Shown here in pieces: positions 26,514-35,627 of a DNA stretch of 64,000 nt; position 1 is the first letter of the stretch; each line of letters opens with the position of its first letter. The position numbers were made by a program, and so were the translations under genes. Source of the stretch: CALBPI01 sp039033695 (GTDB lineage Bacteria > Pseudomonadota > Gammaproteobacteria > Steroidobacterales > Woeseiaceae); the NCBI GenBank assembly GCA_039033695.1, contig JBCCCC010000002.1, positions 23,544 to 87,543 of the forward strand, in the 5' to 3' direction. The notes under the pieces were generated by a model. That model searched no databases, was not told the DNA's origin, and saw only the letters and a list, made by a program, of their open reading frames with translations.

Positions 26514-29500
26514 ATGACCACAAACAGCTCGCCGACACAGCGTGGTGGCATGGCGGTTGTGCGCATGGCGACCCAGCGTCCCGTCACTATCTTGATGCTG
26601 TTTCTTGCGATCGTGATGTTTGGCTATGTGTCGTTGACACGCCTATCCGTCAATCTGCTTCCTGATCTTTCTTATCCGACGCTGACTGTTCGCACAGAGC
26701 TGGCCGGTGCTGCGCCACAGGAAGTGGAAAGCCTGATCACCAAATCGATTGAGGAAGCGGTAGGTACGATCAGCGGTGTGCGGCAAGTCCGCTCAGTATC
26801 GAGAACGGGCCAATCGGACGTGACTGTGGAATTCAATTGGGGCACCGATATGAATTTGGCAAGCGTCGATGTGCGCGAGAAGCTCGATGTCCTGGAGCTG
26901 CCGCTGGAAGCACGTCGCCCACTGCTGCTGCGTTTTGACCCATCCAGTGAGCCCATCATGCGACTGGCGCTCGGCGTATCAGAGGACGCCGATGGGACAC
27001 TGGACAACGATGAGTTAAAAGCACTGCGACAGTTTGCCGAAGACGACCTCAAGGACTCTCTGGAGAGTGTCGCCGGTATCGCAGCGGCCAAAGTCAGTGG
27101 CGGCCTGGAAGACGAAGTTCAGGTGCGCGTTGATCAACAGAAGCTGGCACAGCTCAATCTGTCGATCGGGCAAGTCGCCGAGCGGCTGCGCAATGAGAAC
27201 GTCAACCTTGCCGGTGGTCGCCTTGAGCAAGGCTTGCGGCGATTCCTGGTGCGCACAATCAACGAGTTTGACTCGGTAGAAGCTTTTGCTGATGCCATCA
27301 TCGCGACGCGCGACGGCCGATCTATCTACCTGCGGGACATCGCCGAAGTCGAACGGGGCTATAAGGATCGCGAAGCAATCACGCGGCTAAATGGCAGCGA
27401 AGTCATAGAGCTTGCGCTGTATAAGGAAGGCGACAGCAATACCGTACTGGTCGCGAGCAACGTCGAACGCCGCCTCGATAGTCTGCGCGACAGCTTGCCC
27501 GAAAATCGCTCGCTCACGCTGATCGCCGATCAGTCTGCATTCATCAGGGCTGCGGTCGATCAGGTCAAAAGTGCCGCAATGTACGGTGGCTTGCTTGCCA
27601 TTATCGTTCTGTACGGGTTCCTGCAGAATGCGCGCGCAACGTTCATCATCGGGCTGACAATTCCGATCTCTGTTCTTGGTACGTTCGCGCTCATGCACCT
27701 ATCAAACTTGAGTCTCAATATCATGTCGCTGGGTGGTATTGCGTTGGCTATCGGGCTTTTGGTGGACAACGCAATCGTCGTGCTTGAGAACATCGCGGGT
27801 AAACGCGAGCAAGGCGTGCCAATCATGCAGGCGGCGCAGGAAGGCACGAGTGAGATTGCGGGTGCTGTGTTTGCCGCCACTCTGACCACGATTGCGGTGT
27901 TTTTCCCGATGGTATTTGTGACTGGCATTGCGGGCGAACTCTTCCGCGACCAGTCACTTACCGTGACCTACGCATTGCTGTTCTCACTGCTGCTCGCAAT
28001 CTTGCTCATTCCAATGCTTGCATCATCCGGCGCTCGCGCCGGGTTTACCGAGCAGAGCGAGATTCGCCCGCTCGGATTGTTCGCGCGTGGCTATGCCGCC
28101 GTCTTCCGATTGCTGCGCGCCATCGGCAGTGGCATCGCAACCGTGTCGCGCATTCTGGCGTTGCCCGCGGTTTGGCTATTCTCTGGTCTATACCGGGGCT
28201 GCGCGCGGCTATACGAACCTCTGCTTGGTTGGGCGCTGCGGAATCGAGTGATCGTCTGTCTCGCATCGATCCTGCTCTTCGCGGGCACAATGAGCCTCGT
28301 CCCGCGCCTGGGTACCGAGCTGATTCCACAACTCTCGCAGTCGGAGTTCTCGATCAACCTGCGACTCGCGCCAGGGACGCCGTTGTCGCAAACCGATGAC
28401 GTGGTTGCCGCGGCGTTCTTGGCGACCAAGGGGTTGGACGACATCGTGCGCACATTCTCTGTCACCGGCACCGGCAACAGACTGGACGCCAATCCGGTCG
28501 ATGCAGGTGAACACACCGGCGTGCTCACTGTGCAGCTAGCCGCAGGCTCTGGCCGTGAGACAGAAATGCGGGTTATGAATAGCATTCGCGAGGCACTTGA
28601 TCGCATCCCTGGAATGACCTATGACTTCGAGCGGCCGGCATTATTGTCGCTCAGCACGCCTGTCGAAGTCGTGTTCCGTGGCTTTCGACTGGATGACCTG
28701 GCGAGTAGCGCAACACAGCTGATGACAATCATGGCGCGCGACCCGCGTTACACCGACTTGCGCACCAGTGTTGAAGGCGGCAATCCCGAAATCCAGATCG
28801 TGTTTGACCAGGAGCGCGCCGCTGCACTGGGCCTGCAAGTACGGGACATCGCGGATAGCGTCGTGACCAACGTACGCGGCAACGTCGCGACCCGATACAG
28901 CTGGCGAGACAAGAAGATTGACGTCACGGTCAAAAGTGTCGAGACCAACGATGCATCGATTGACGATGTTCGGTCGCTGATCGTGAATCCCGGCAGCGAC
29001 AGACCCGTGAGTCTGTCAGACGTCGCGACAATAACACTGGCAACCGGGCCTGCAGAGATTCGCCGCTTCGACCAGGAGCGTGTGGCAGTCGTCTCGGCCG
29101 GGCTCGCTTACGGCGATCTCGGGACGGCAGCCGATGACATTCGCGTCCTGCTGGGCGATATGGATTTGCCTCGGGGTGTCGCGGCCGATGTTCTGGGTCA
29201 GAGCGAAGACATGCAAGAATCCCTGGCATCGATGCAATTCACATTGATATTGGCAGTTTTCTTGGTCTACCTTGTCATGGCATCGCAGTTCGAATCGTTG
29301 ATACACCCGTTCGTGATTCTTTTCACGATCCCGCTTGCCCTGGTTGGCGTTGTCTGGGCACTGTTGCTCACCGGCACTACCGTGAACGTTGTGGCCTTCA
29401 TCGGCATTATCATGCTCGCTGGCATTGTCGTGAACAATGCGATCGTCTTGATCGATACGATCAATCAAATGCGCCGCACTGGCACCGAGAAGACTGACGC

Positions 29501-29765
29501 CATTCGTGCAGCGGCCAGGTCACGGCTGCGCCCTATTCTCATGACGACACTCACCACGGCACTGGGATTGCTACCAATGGCGCTAGGCTTTGGCGAGGGC
29601 TCAGAGGTACGCACGCCCATGGCCATTGCGGTTATCGGCGGGCTGGTGACCTCGACCTTGCTCACGTTGGTTGTGATACCAGTGGTTTATAGTATTTTTG
29701 ATCGCGCCAAAGCGCTGCGTCCAATCGATACAAGCGCGCCTCAAACGACGATGGGTACCGTATGA
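26514..29765 (+). CDS. RND efflux permease, first of two
   Basis: 1083 residues, the full length of a 12-helix RND pump: TM1 (VTILMLFLAIVMFGYVSL), two large periplasmic loops, and TM2-6 and TM8-12 blocks. TM4 carries LLVDNAIVVLENI with the proton-relay aspartate; the second position is Asn, where AcrB has Asp. RND proteins export hydrophobic toxicants using the proton gradient. A paired second permease overlaps it by 4 bases (ATGA), as in MdtB-MdtC-type heteromeric pumps. Confidence 0.95.
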   Translation: MTTNSSPTQRGGMAVVRMATQRPVTILMLFLAIVMFGYVSLTRLSVNLLPDLSYPTLTVRTELAGAAPQEVESLITKSIEEAVGTISGVRQVRSVSRTGQSDVTVEFNWGTDMNLASVDVREKLDVLELPLEARRPLLLRFDPSSEPIMRLALGVSEDADGTLDNDELKALRQFAEDDLKDSLESVAGIAAAKVSGGLEDEVQVRVDQQKLAQLNLSIGQVAERLRNENVNLAGGRLEQGLRRFLVRTINEFDSVEAFADAIIATRDGRSIYLRDIAEVERGYKDREAITRLNGSEVIELALYKEGDSNTVLVASNVERRLDSLRDSLPENRSLTLIADQSAFIRAAVDQVKSAAMYGGLLAIIVLYGFLQNARATFIIGLTIPISVLGTFALMHLSNLSLNIMSLGGIALAIGLLVDNAIVVLENIAGKREQGVPIMQAAQEGTSEIAGAVFAATLTTIAVFFPMVFVTGIAGELFRDQSLTVTYALLFSLLLAILLIPMLASSGARAGFTEQSEIRPLGLFARGYAAVFRLLRAIGSGIATVSRILALPAVWLFSGLYRGCARLYEPLLGWALRNRVIVCLASILLFAGTMSLVPRLGTELIPQLSQSEFSINLRLAPGTPLSQTDDVVAAAFLATKGLDDIVRTFSVTGTGNRLDANPVDAGEHTGVLTVQLAAGSGRETEMRVMNSIREALDRIPGMTYDFERPALLSLSTPVEVVFRGFRLDDLASSATQLMTIMARDPRYTDLRTSVEGGNPEIQIVFDQERAAALGLQVRDIADSVVTNVRGNVATRYSWRDKKIDVTVKSVETNDASIDDVRSLIVNPGSDRPVSLSDVATITLATGPAEIRRFDQERVAVVSAGLAYGDLGTAADDIRVLLGDMDLPRGVAADVLGQSEDMQESLASMQFTLILAVFLVYLVMASQFESLIHPFVILFTIPLALVGVVWALLLTGTTVNVVAFIGIIMLAGIVVNNAIVLIDTINQMRRTGTEKTDAIRAAARSRLRPILMTTLTTALGLLPMALGFGEGSEVRTPMAIAVIGGLVTSTLLTLVVIPVVYSIFDRAKALRPIDTSAPQTTMGTV

Positions 29766-32700
29766 TCCACACCCGCTTTTCGCTGGCACGACCAGTCACC
29801 ATTACGATGATCTTCGCCGCATTGGCGGCAATCGGGATTATCTCATCGCGACTCTTGCCACTCGAAGAGTTTCCGGACATCGAGTGGCCCGGCTTCTTTA
29901 TCAACATTCCTTATGACGGATCTACGCCGCAGGAAACAGAACGGCAAATCACTCGTCCCGCTGAGGAAGCACTGGCAACGCTGCCTGGCGTGCAACAGAT
30001 GTTCTCGTCGTCGCGCGAGGACAACAGCCAGATCTGGATGCAGTACGGGTTTAACTCCAACGCCAAGACCGCTGCCGTAGAGGCGCGTGTCAAGCTCGAT
30101 GCGATAAGAGACCAACTGCCTACGGATCTCGAACGTATTCAGGTTTTCAGCGGCTCGATGAACGACCGTCCAATCATGAACCTACGTGTCTCAAGCGACC
30201 GTGATCTGTCAACTGAGTACGAATTGCTCGATCGTTTCGTCAAACGTCGGATCGAGAGACTGGAAGGCGTATCGCAGGTCGAGATCCAAGGGGTCGAACC
30301 GCCAGAAGTGCGTATTCGGCTGGACTCGGGTCGCGTCACCGCGCATGGCATTAACTTGAACGAGCTGGCGGAGCAGCTACGTCGTGCCAACTTTGCCGTC
30401 AGCGCCGGTCAGATTACCGCTGGCAATGAGCGCTGGTCGCTACGGCCAAATGGCGAGTTCCGCAGCCTTGATGACGTGCGTCGGCTCGTAATCGATGGGC
30501 GTAACCTGCGGCTCGGGGATATTGCCACAGTTACCCAGCAACCGCGCGAACGCACTTATGGCCGCCATCTGGACGGCAACTACGCCATTGGCATATCCGT
30601 CAGCCGCGCAACCGGATACAACATGGTCGACGTGTCTGACCGGGTAAAGGAAGAAGTGCGACGTATTGGCGAGCTACCTGCCATGCAAGGTGTGCAAATC
30701 TTCGATCTTGACAATCAGGCTGAGTCGGTTCGTAGTGGCCTGCGGGATCTCGTCACGTCAGGAATCATCGGTGCGCTGCTAGCGATCGTGGTGCTGTACT
30801 TCTTCCTGCGGCATATTACGTCAACGCTGATCGTCACGATGTCGGTGCCTCTGTCGCTGATCATCACACTGGGCGCCATGTATTTTCTTGGTTTGTCGAT
30901 CAACATACTGACGCTCATGGGGCTGATGCTCGCCGTCGGCATGTTGGTGGACAACTCCGTCGTGGTCACAGAGAGCATCTTCCGTTATCGACAGATGAAA
31001 CCCGATGACCCGGAAGGCGCCACGATGCGGGGTGTCAAGGAAGTTGGCATCGCCGTGATTGCCAGCACGGCAACGTCGATCTGCGTGTTTGTGCCAATCG
31101 TGTTTGGTGAGCAAATTGACATCATGGTGTTCCTGCAACACGTTGGCATCACGATCTCCGTGGCGATCGTCTGTTCGCTGGTCGTTGCACAAACGCTGAT
31201 ACCACTGCTGGCCAGCAAACTGAAAGCCGTGCCCGCCCAAGCCAAAGGGAGCAGTGTGGACCGCCTGACCAATGGTTACACCGCCCTGCTCTCTCGCATC
31301 GTCAATGCGCGCGGCTGGCGCAGGCTAATCGCTGCCTTCGTTGCCATCTCGATCCTCGGATCTATTGCAATCCCGATGGGCGCCGGATGGCTTAAGGTCG
31401 ACATGTTCCCAGAGGAACCGAGTCGGCGGCTATTCATGCCGTATAACGTCAATGATTATTACTCATTGGAGCGCACCGAGCAGGCCGTGCGCCGAATTGA
31501 AGGTTATCTGCTGGAAAACAAGGAGCGGCTCAATATTCGCTCGGTATACTCATATTGGGACTTGTTCCGTGCTGAGACCACGATCCTGCTCACTGAAGGT
31601 AGCGAAATTACCAAAGATGCCAGAACGATCATGGATATCATCCTAGAGGAAAAGCCTGACATTGCCATTGGTGCGCCCAGCTTCCAACGCCAGAACCAGG
31701 GCATGGGCGAAGGGTTCAGTGTTTACCTGAAAGGTGAGTCAACCGAGCAACTGACTGACCTCACGCGTGAGGCTTATGCGATCTTGCAAAATGTCGACGG
31801 CCTGGAGGACTTCAGCACGGATATCACGGCGGGTCAGCGAGAAGTCCAGATTCGTCTGGACCGTGAGAAGGCTGCCCGTTACGGTTTGACCGCACAGACT
31901 GTCGGACAAGCCGTGTCGGTCGCCTTGCGCGGTGAACGCTTGCGCGAGTTTCGCAGTCAGGATGGTGAGATTGAGATGCGTCTGGCGTTTCGTGATGATG
32001 ATCGTCAGTCGATCGAACAACTAGGCAATCTCATCGTGCCTGGTGTTGATGCCGATGGTGAAATAACTGCGGTACCGCTCTATCGAATCGCGCAACTCAA
32101 TGAGAAACGCGGTATTCGCAATATCAATCGAACCGACCGTCGAACGTCAATCGCGATCAACGCTGCGTTGTCGACGGATGCGACACTCGAAGAAGTGCGC
32201 CCACATGTGGAAGCCGTGATGAATCAGATCGCGTTGCCACCCGGTTATGAATGGAGTTTCGGACGCGGTTTTGATCGCGCCGAGCAGACCCGCAATATCT
32301 TTGTCGAGAACATCCTGCTCGGCGTCTTGTTGATCTTGATCGTCATGGCGGCACTCTTCGAATCGCTGCTCTACCCGTTGTCGATCATGGTGTCCTTGGT
32401 GTACTCATTTGTCGGTGTCGTGTGGTTCATGACACTTACTGGAACCACAATGACGTTCATGGCGATGATCGGGCTCATGATCTTGATCGGGGTCGTGGTG
32501 AACAATGGCATTGTGCTCGTCGATCACATCAATAACCTGCGTCGGGAAGGTATGCCCCGTGATCAAGCCGTAGTAGCCGGCGCGCGCGACCGTCTACGGC
32601 CAATCCTCATGACCGCCGCAACAACCATCCTTGGTCTTACGCCCCTCGCCTTTGGGGACACGCAGGTCGGTGCCGGTGGCCCAGCCTATTATCCCATGGC

Positions 32701-32851
32701 GCGCGCCATTATCGGCGGCCTGGCGTTTTCGACCGTCGTGTCGTTGTTCGTAGTGCCGATGGTCTATATCGGGTTGGACAAATTCAAGAACTGGAGCGCG
32801 AGTATCTGGCGCGGCTCGGATCGCTCGGCGCTCGCCGAAGCTACACGATAA
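29762..32851 (+). CDS. RND efflux permease, second of two
   Basis: 1029 residues, translationally coupled to the first permease. RND features: TM1 (ITMIFAALAAIGIISSRLLP), GMLVDNSVVVTESIFR in TM4 (Asp-Asn as in its partner), GERLREFRSQDGEIEMR in the second loop and the late TM block ending VVSLFVVPMVYIGLD. The two permeases are clearly different in sequence, so they likely form a mixed trimer rather than arose from a recent duplication. Its last 11 bases overlap the convergent coiled-coil gene. Confidence 0.95.
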   Translation: MIHTRFSLARPVTITMIFAALAAIGIISSRLLPLEEFPDIEWPGFFINIPYDGSTPQETERQITRPAEEALATLPGVQQMFSSSREDNSQIWMQYGFNSNAKTAAVEARVKLDAIRDQLPTDLERIQVFSGSMNDRPIMNLRVSSDRDLSTEYELLDRFVKRRIERLEGVSQVEIQGVEPPEVRIRLDSGRVTAHGINLNELAEQLRRANFAVSAGQITAGNERWSLRPNGEFRSLDDVRRLVIDGRNLRLGDIATVTQQPRERTYGRHLDGNYAIGISVSRATGYNMVDVSDRVKEEVRRIGELPAMQGVQIFDLDNQAESVRSGLRDLVTSGIIGALLAIVVLYFFLRHITSTLIVTMSVPLSLIITLGAMYFLGLSINILTLMGLMLAVGMLVDNSVVVTESIFRYRQMKPDDPEGATMRGVKEVGIAVIASTATSICVFVPIVFGEQIDIMVFLQHVGITISVAIVCSLVVAQTLIPLLASKLKAVPAQAKGSSVDRLTNGYTALLSRIVNARGWRRLIAAFVAISILGSIAIPMGAGWLKVDMFPEEPSRRLFMPYNVNDYYSLERTEQAVRRIEGYLLENKERLNIRSVYSYWDLFRAETTILLTEGSEITKDARTIMDIILEEKPDIAIGAPSFQRQNQGMGEGFSVYLKGESTEQLTDLTREAYAILQNVDGLEDFSTDITAGQREVQIRLDREKAARYGLTAQTVGQAVSVALRGERLREFRSQDGEIEMRLAFRDDDRQSIEQLGNLIVPGVDADGEITAVPLYRIAQLNEKRGIRNINRTDRRTSIAINAALSTDATLEEVRPHVEAVMNQIALPPGYEWSFGRGFDRAEQTRNIFVENILLGVLLILIVMAALFESLLYPLSIMVSLVYSFVGVVWFMTLTGTTMTFMAMIGLMILIGVVVNNGIVLVDHINNLRREGMPRDQAVVAGARDRLRPILMTAATTILGLTPLAFGDTQVGAGGPAYYPMARAIIGGLAFSTVVSLFVVPMVYIGLDKFKNWSASIWRGSDRSALAEATR

Positions 32852-33893
32852 ATGCGCGCGAGACAGACCATACATCGTTATCGGTAACGGCCCGCGGTTC
32901 TGCAAAGTACTGGGACACCAGCAGGTCGGGCTCGCTTGCCAGCGCCTGCTCCACGGTCACCTCAAAGGGCTCCGGGATCACGGACGTCTCGCTGGCATAA
33001 CGCGCGAAACGCGACAGGTGCTTCGCCTGGCGCGCCAGATGAGCACGAAACTCGGGTTGCGACTCTAACTCCACCAACGCCCGGAACGTGTTCTCGGTCA
33101 AGCGCATGATGCGCTCACACTCGACATCGTCGCCGTAGTCAATCGCGCCGACGTCTTTGCTAATCGCAGTGGCCGCGCGCGCGACCAGGCCCGCCTCCTC
33201 GAAGTGCGCATACAGAAACTGTGCAAGCGCAAGAACATGCAAATTGATGGAACGCTTGTCGTCAACCGTTAGCGCTTCGGCCGCTGGCGCACGCGTGTTT
33301 TTCAACTGTCGATGGCGCTCAATTGTCGCGTTGTGCGCGATCAACTGGGCTTGTAGCTCGCTGCCGAGCGATTTGCCTTCCTGCTTCAGACGGCGAGCTC
33401 GAAGCCAGCCCCATAAGCGAGCGCCATGTTGCAACTCGTCATTGTTCTTTGAGATCGCCGCTTTGATCGTGAGGATCGACTGTTTCTCGTCGACCAACAA
33501 CTGCTCAAGCTCGGCAAGCTGCTGGCGGCGCTGCTCCTGCCAGGTCTCGATCGCCATCACCTGGCGCCTGCCTGCGATGCGGCGTGACATGTCGTTGGCA
33601 GTATCGGACAGGCGTTTGGCGCAACGGCGCCACAATCCACGCAAGTGGTAGAACACCATAGTTCCAACGGCCGTGTTGCCATCGGTCAACAGGCCCTCGA
33701 GATATTCGAGTCGAATGCGCAGCTGTTCCGCTTGCGCCTCAGATGATTCAAGCGCCTTCTCGAGCTCGCGTCGTTCGCGGCGCAGCTGCGCAAATGACTT
33801 TTTCAGCTCGACGCGGTTCGAGAACAACTCGAGCAGTCGTTCCTGATCACCGTCGTCCCGATTGTCTTCTTTGAATAACGCGCTGAATGCCAT
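32841..33893 (-). CDS. Coiled-coil protein of unknown function
   Basis: 350 residues, soluble. Three long helical, heptad-like stretches: about 20-70 (VELKKSFAQLRRERRELEKAL), 120-170 (QEQRRQQLAELEQLLVDEKQ) and 170-210. A central patch LLTDGNTAVGTMVFYHLRGLWRR separates the first two. The C-terminal third is globular. No enzyme motif is seen. It has no signal peptide. It overlaps the RND operon tail by 11 bases on the opposite strand. Confidence 0.75.
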   Translation of the reverse strand: MAFSALFKEDNRDDGDQERLLELFSNRVELKKSFAQLRRERRELEKALESSEAQAEQLRIRLEYLEGLLTDGNTAVGTMVFYHLRGLWRRCAKRLSDTANDMSRRIAGRRQVMAIETWQEQRRQQLAELEQLLVDEKQSILTIKAAISKNNDELQHGARLWGWLRARRLKQEGKSLGSELQAQLIAHNATIERHRQLKNTRAPAAEALTVDDKRSINLHVLALAQFLYAHFEEAGLVARAATAISKDVGAIDYGDDVECERIMRLTENTFRALVELESQPEFRAHLARQAKHLSRFARYASETSVIPEPFEVTVEQALASEPDLLVSQYFAEPRAVTDNDVWSVSRAFIV

Positions 33894-34028
33894 TGGCTGA
33901 CCCCGCCGAAATGCCGTTCTATAACGGCCACTTTCAACGTCAAATCATTGCACATAATGCGGGAGCGTTGACTAGACGCAGCGCACAATTTGGGCAGTTG
34001 GAAGGCGGGCCGTGCGGCGCTGGTCGGG

Positions 34029-34541
34029 CTAGTCTGGGCTGCTCTGAACCAGCTGATGGCCGGCATCAAGACAAAACTCAAGCCACTTGTTCAGCATCAT
34101 GTTGCGCCGCCATCGCAAGTCGAGTTCTTCGCTATGCGATGCGGCTATGCGGCGCAATACCGCGTGACGATGGTTGGACGTCAGGCTCATCACCTCGGCC
34201 AGATGGCCGTCAAAATAGACGCGCAATCGAAGATCTGGATCGGCGAGTAGCGCCCCTGTTTGTCCGACATCAACCAAGCCACTTACCGGCGACAACTGAT
34301 CGTCATCGCCGGCAAACAAATACGTAAGCTGTAAGGTACAGGTGTAGCGTGTGCGCTCGATGACATCCAGGTGCAGGGGAAGGTCTGCATCGCTATGTGA
34401 ACACGCTGTCCCGGTGATCTTGTGCAGCTCCGGCACCAGGCGCGTCAGCCGAATGAAATTACTCTCATAGACGCTCATCAAACCTGCGAAAGAACGCGGT
34501 TTGACCAGAGTTTGCGGCACGATGAGACTGTCAGGTTGCAT
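34029..34541 (-). CDS. DUF1249 (YqiB-like) protein
   Basis: 170 residues in the DUF1249 family, whose role is unknown. Typical features are the N-terminal YESNFIRLTRLVPEL, YTCTLQLTYLF, the conserved PDLRLRVYFDGHLAEVMSL and the C-terminal NKWLEFCLDAGH. Cytosolic, no membrane segment. It lies between the coiled-coil gene (135-bp gap with no gene seen) and ppsR, with 74 bases between it and the latter. Confidence 0.85.
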   Translation of the reverse strand: MQPDSLIVPQTLVKPRSFAGLMSVYESNFIRLTRLVPELHKITGTACSHSDADLPLHLDVIERTRYTCTLQLTYLFAGDDDQLSPVSGLVDVGQTGALLADPDLRLRVYFDGHLAEVMSLTSNHRHAVLRRIAASHSEELDLRWRRNMMLNKWLEFCLDAGHQLVQSSPD

Positions 34542-34615
34542 GGTGTGATTCTAGCATAGGGCGCTTAAACGCATGTCGCACAGAACGCGTTCGCAATTCT
34601 CGACAAGCATCTGCG

Positions 34616-35440
34616 CTACGGTCGTACACGACGCTCGACGCCGGTCGTCTCAAGGATCCGACTGGCAATTTCCTCAATCGAGAATTCCGTCGTATCAACA
34701 TACGGAATTTTGTATTTGTTGAACAATGCAGCCGCGGCTCGGAGCTCGAAATTGACCTGCTGGGCACTGGCATAACGTCCAGCCGCACGACGCTCCTTAC
34801 GAATCTGTTGCAGACGTTTGGGGTTGATCGTCAGCCCATAGAGCTTCTTGCGATTGGCGATCAGTCGTTCCGGTAGTGTGCCGCTTTCAAACTCGTCCTC
34901 CGTCAACGGAAAATTTGCTGCGTACACGCCATATTGAAGCGCAAGATACAGGCATGTCGGCGTCTTACCCGATCGCGAGACACCTAGCAGAATGACATCT
35001 GCCTGTTCATAGTTGCGAATGGCACCACCATCATCATTGGCCAATGCGTAGTTGGTCGCCTCGATCCGCTTCATGTAGGTATCGGTGTCAGACATCCCGT
35101 GGGCACGCCCGGCCTCATGCGAGGCCGTGGTGGCTAGCTCGGTCTCGAGACTGCCGACGAATGCATCGAAAATATCAAGATACAGCCCGTCCGCTGTCTT
35201 AATGATCTCCCGCAAGTCATCATGGACCAGAGAGCTAAATACAATCGGCCGCTCTTCGTCGTTGGTCGCCGCCTGATTGATCTTGCGCTTGAGCTCCTCA
35301 GCACGCGCCGGGGAGTCGACGAAGGGCACAGTCACCTGGCGGAACTCCGCCGTCGCAAACTGGGTCAGCAGGCTATGTCCGAGGGTTTCGGCGGTGACAC
35401 CTGTCTGATCGGAAATAAAAAACACGGTTCGTTGTGACAT
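34616..35440 (-). CDS. ppsR: PEP synthase regulatory kinase/pyrophosphorylase
   Basis: 274 residues from ATG 35438-35440 (MSQRTVFFISDQTGVT); the upstream in-frame extension is not supported. PpsR (DUF299) switches PEP synthase off by ADP-dependent phosphorylation of its active-site threonine and on by phosphate-dependent removal. The P-loop is GVSRSGKTPTCLYLA and the C-terminal region carries the catalytic YVDTTEFSIEEIA. It is divergent from ppsA, its target, across 187 bases. Confidence 0.95.
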   Translation of the reverse strand: MSQRTVFFISDQTGVTAETLGHSLLTQFATAEFRQVTVPFVDSPARAEELKRKINQAATNDEERPIVFSSLVHDDLREIIKTADGLYLDIFDAFVGSLETELATTASHEAGRAHGMSDTDTYMKRIEATNYALANDDGGAIRNYEQADVILLGVSRSGKTPTCLYLALQYGVYAANFPLTEDEFESGTLPERLIANRKKLYGLTINPKRLQQIRKERRAAGRYASAQQVNFELRAAAALFNKYKIPYVDTTEFSIEEIASRILETTGVERRVRP

Positions 35441-35552
35441 AAATGGCTCTTTGCACACCGGTGCAACGCCTAACCATAGCGCACATTCGGCGCCGCGCGA
35501 ACGATGCACAGCCCGCTGACCGCGTCAACAAGCGTTTTCTCGGTTCACTCGC

Positions 35553-35558
35553 TATAAT
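35553..35558 (+). promoter_or_regulatory. -10 element of the ppsA promoter
   Basis: A perfect TATAAT lies 69 bases before the ppsA start in the ppsR-ppsA divergent gap. No good -35 box is found at 16-18 bases, so an activator is likely. Confidence 0.5.
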
Positions 35559-35627
35559 GACGGGCTAAAACTGGCTACCGGCGTTGCCGACAGGCGCCGC
35601 CGCACAACATCAATAAGCGAGCAACCC

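Noticed and set aside
33887..34327. Plus-strand open frame across the gap before the DUF1249 gene
   Set aside because: It mostly covers the DUF1249 gene in antisense; the remaining 135-base gap (33894-34028) shows no gene.
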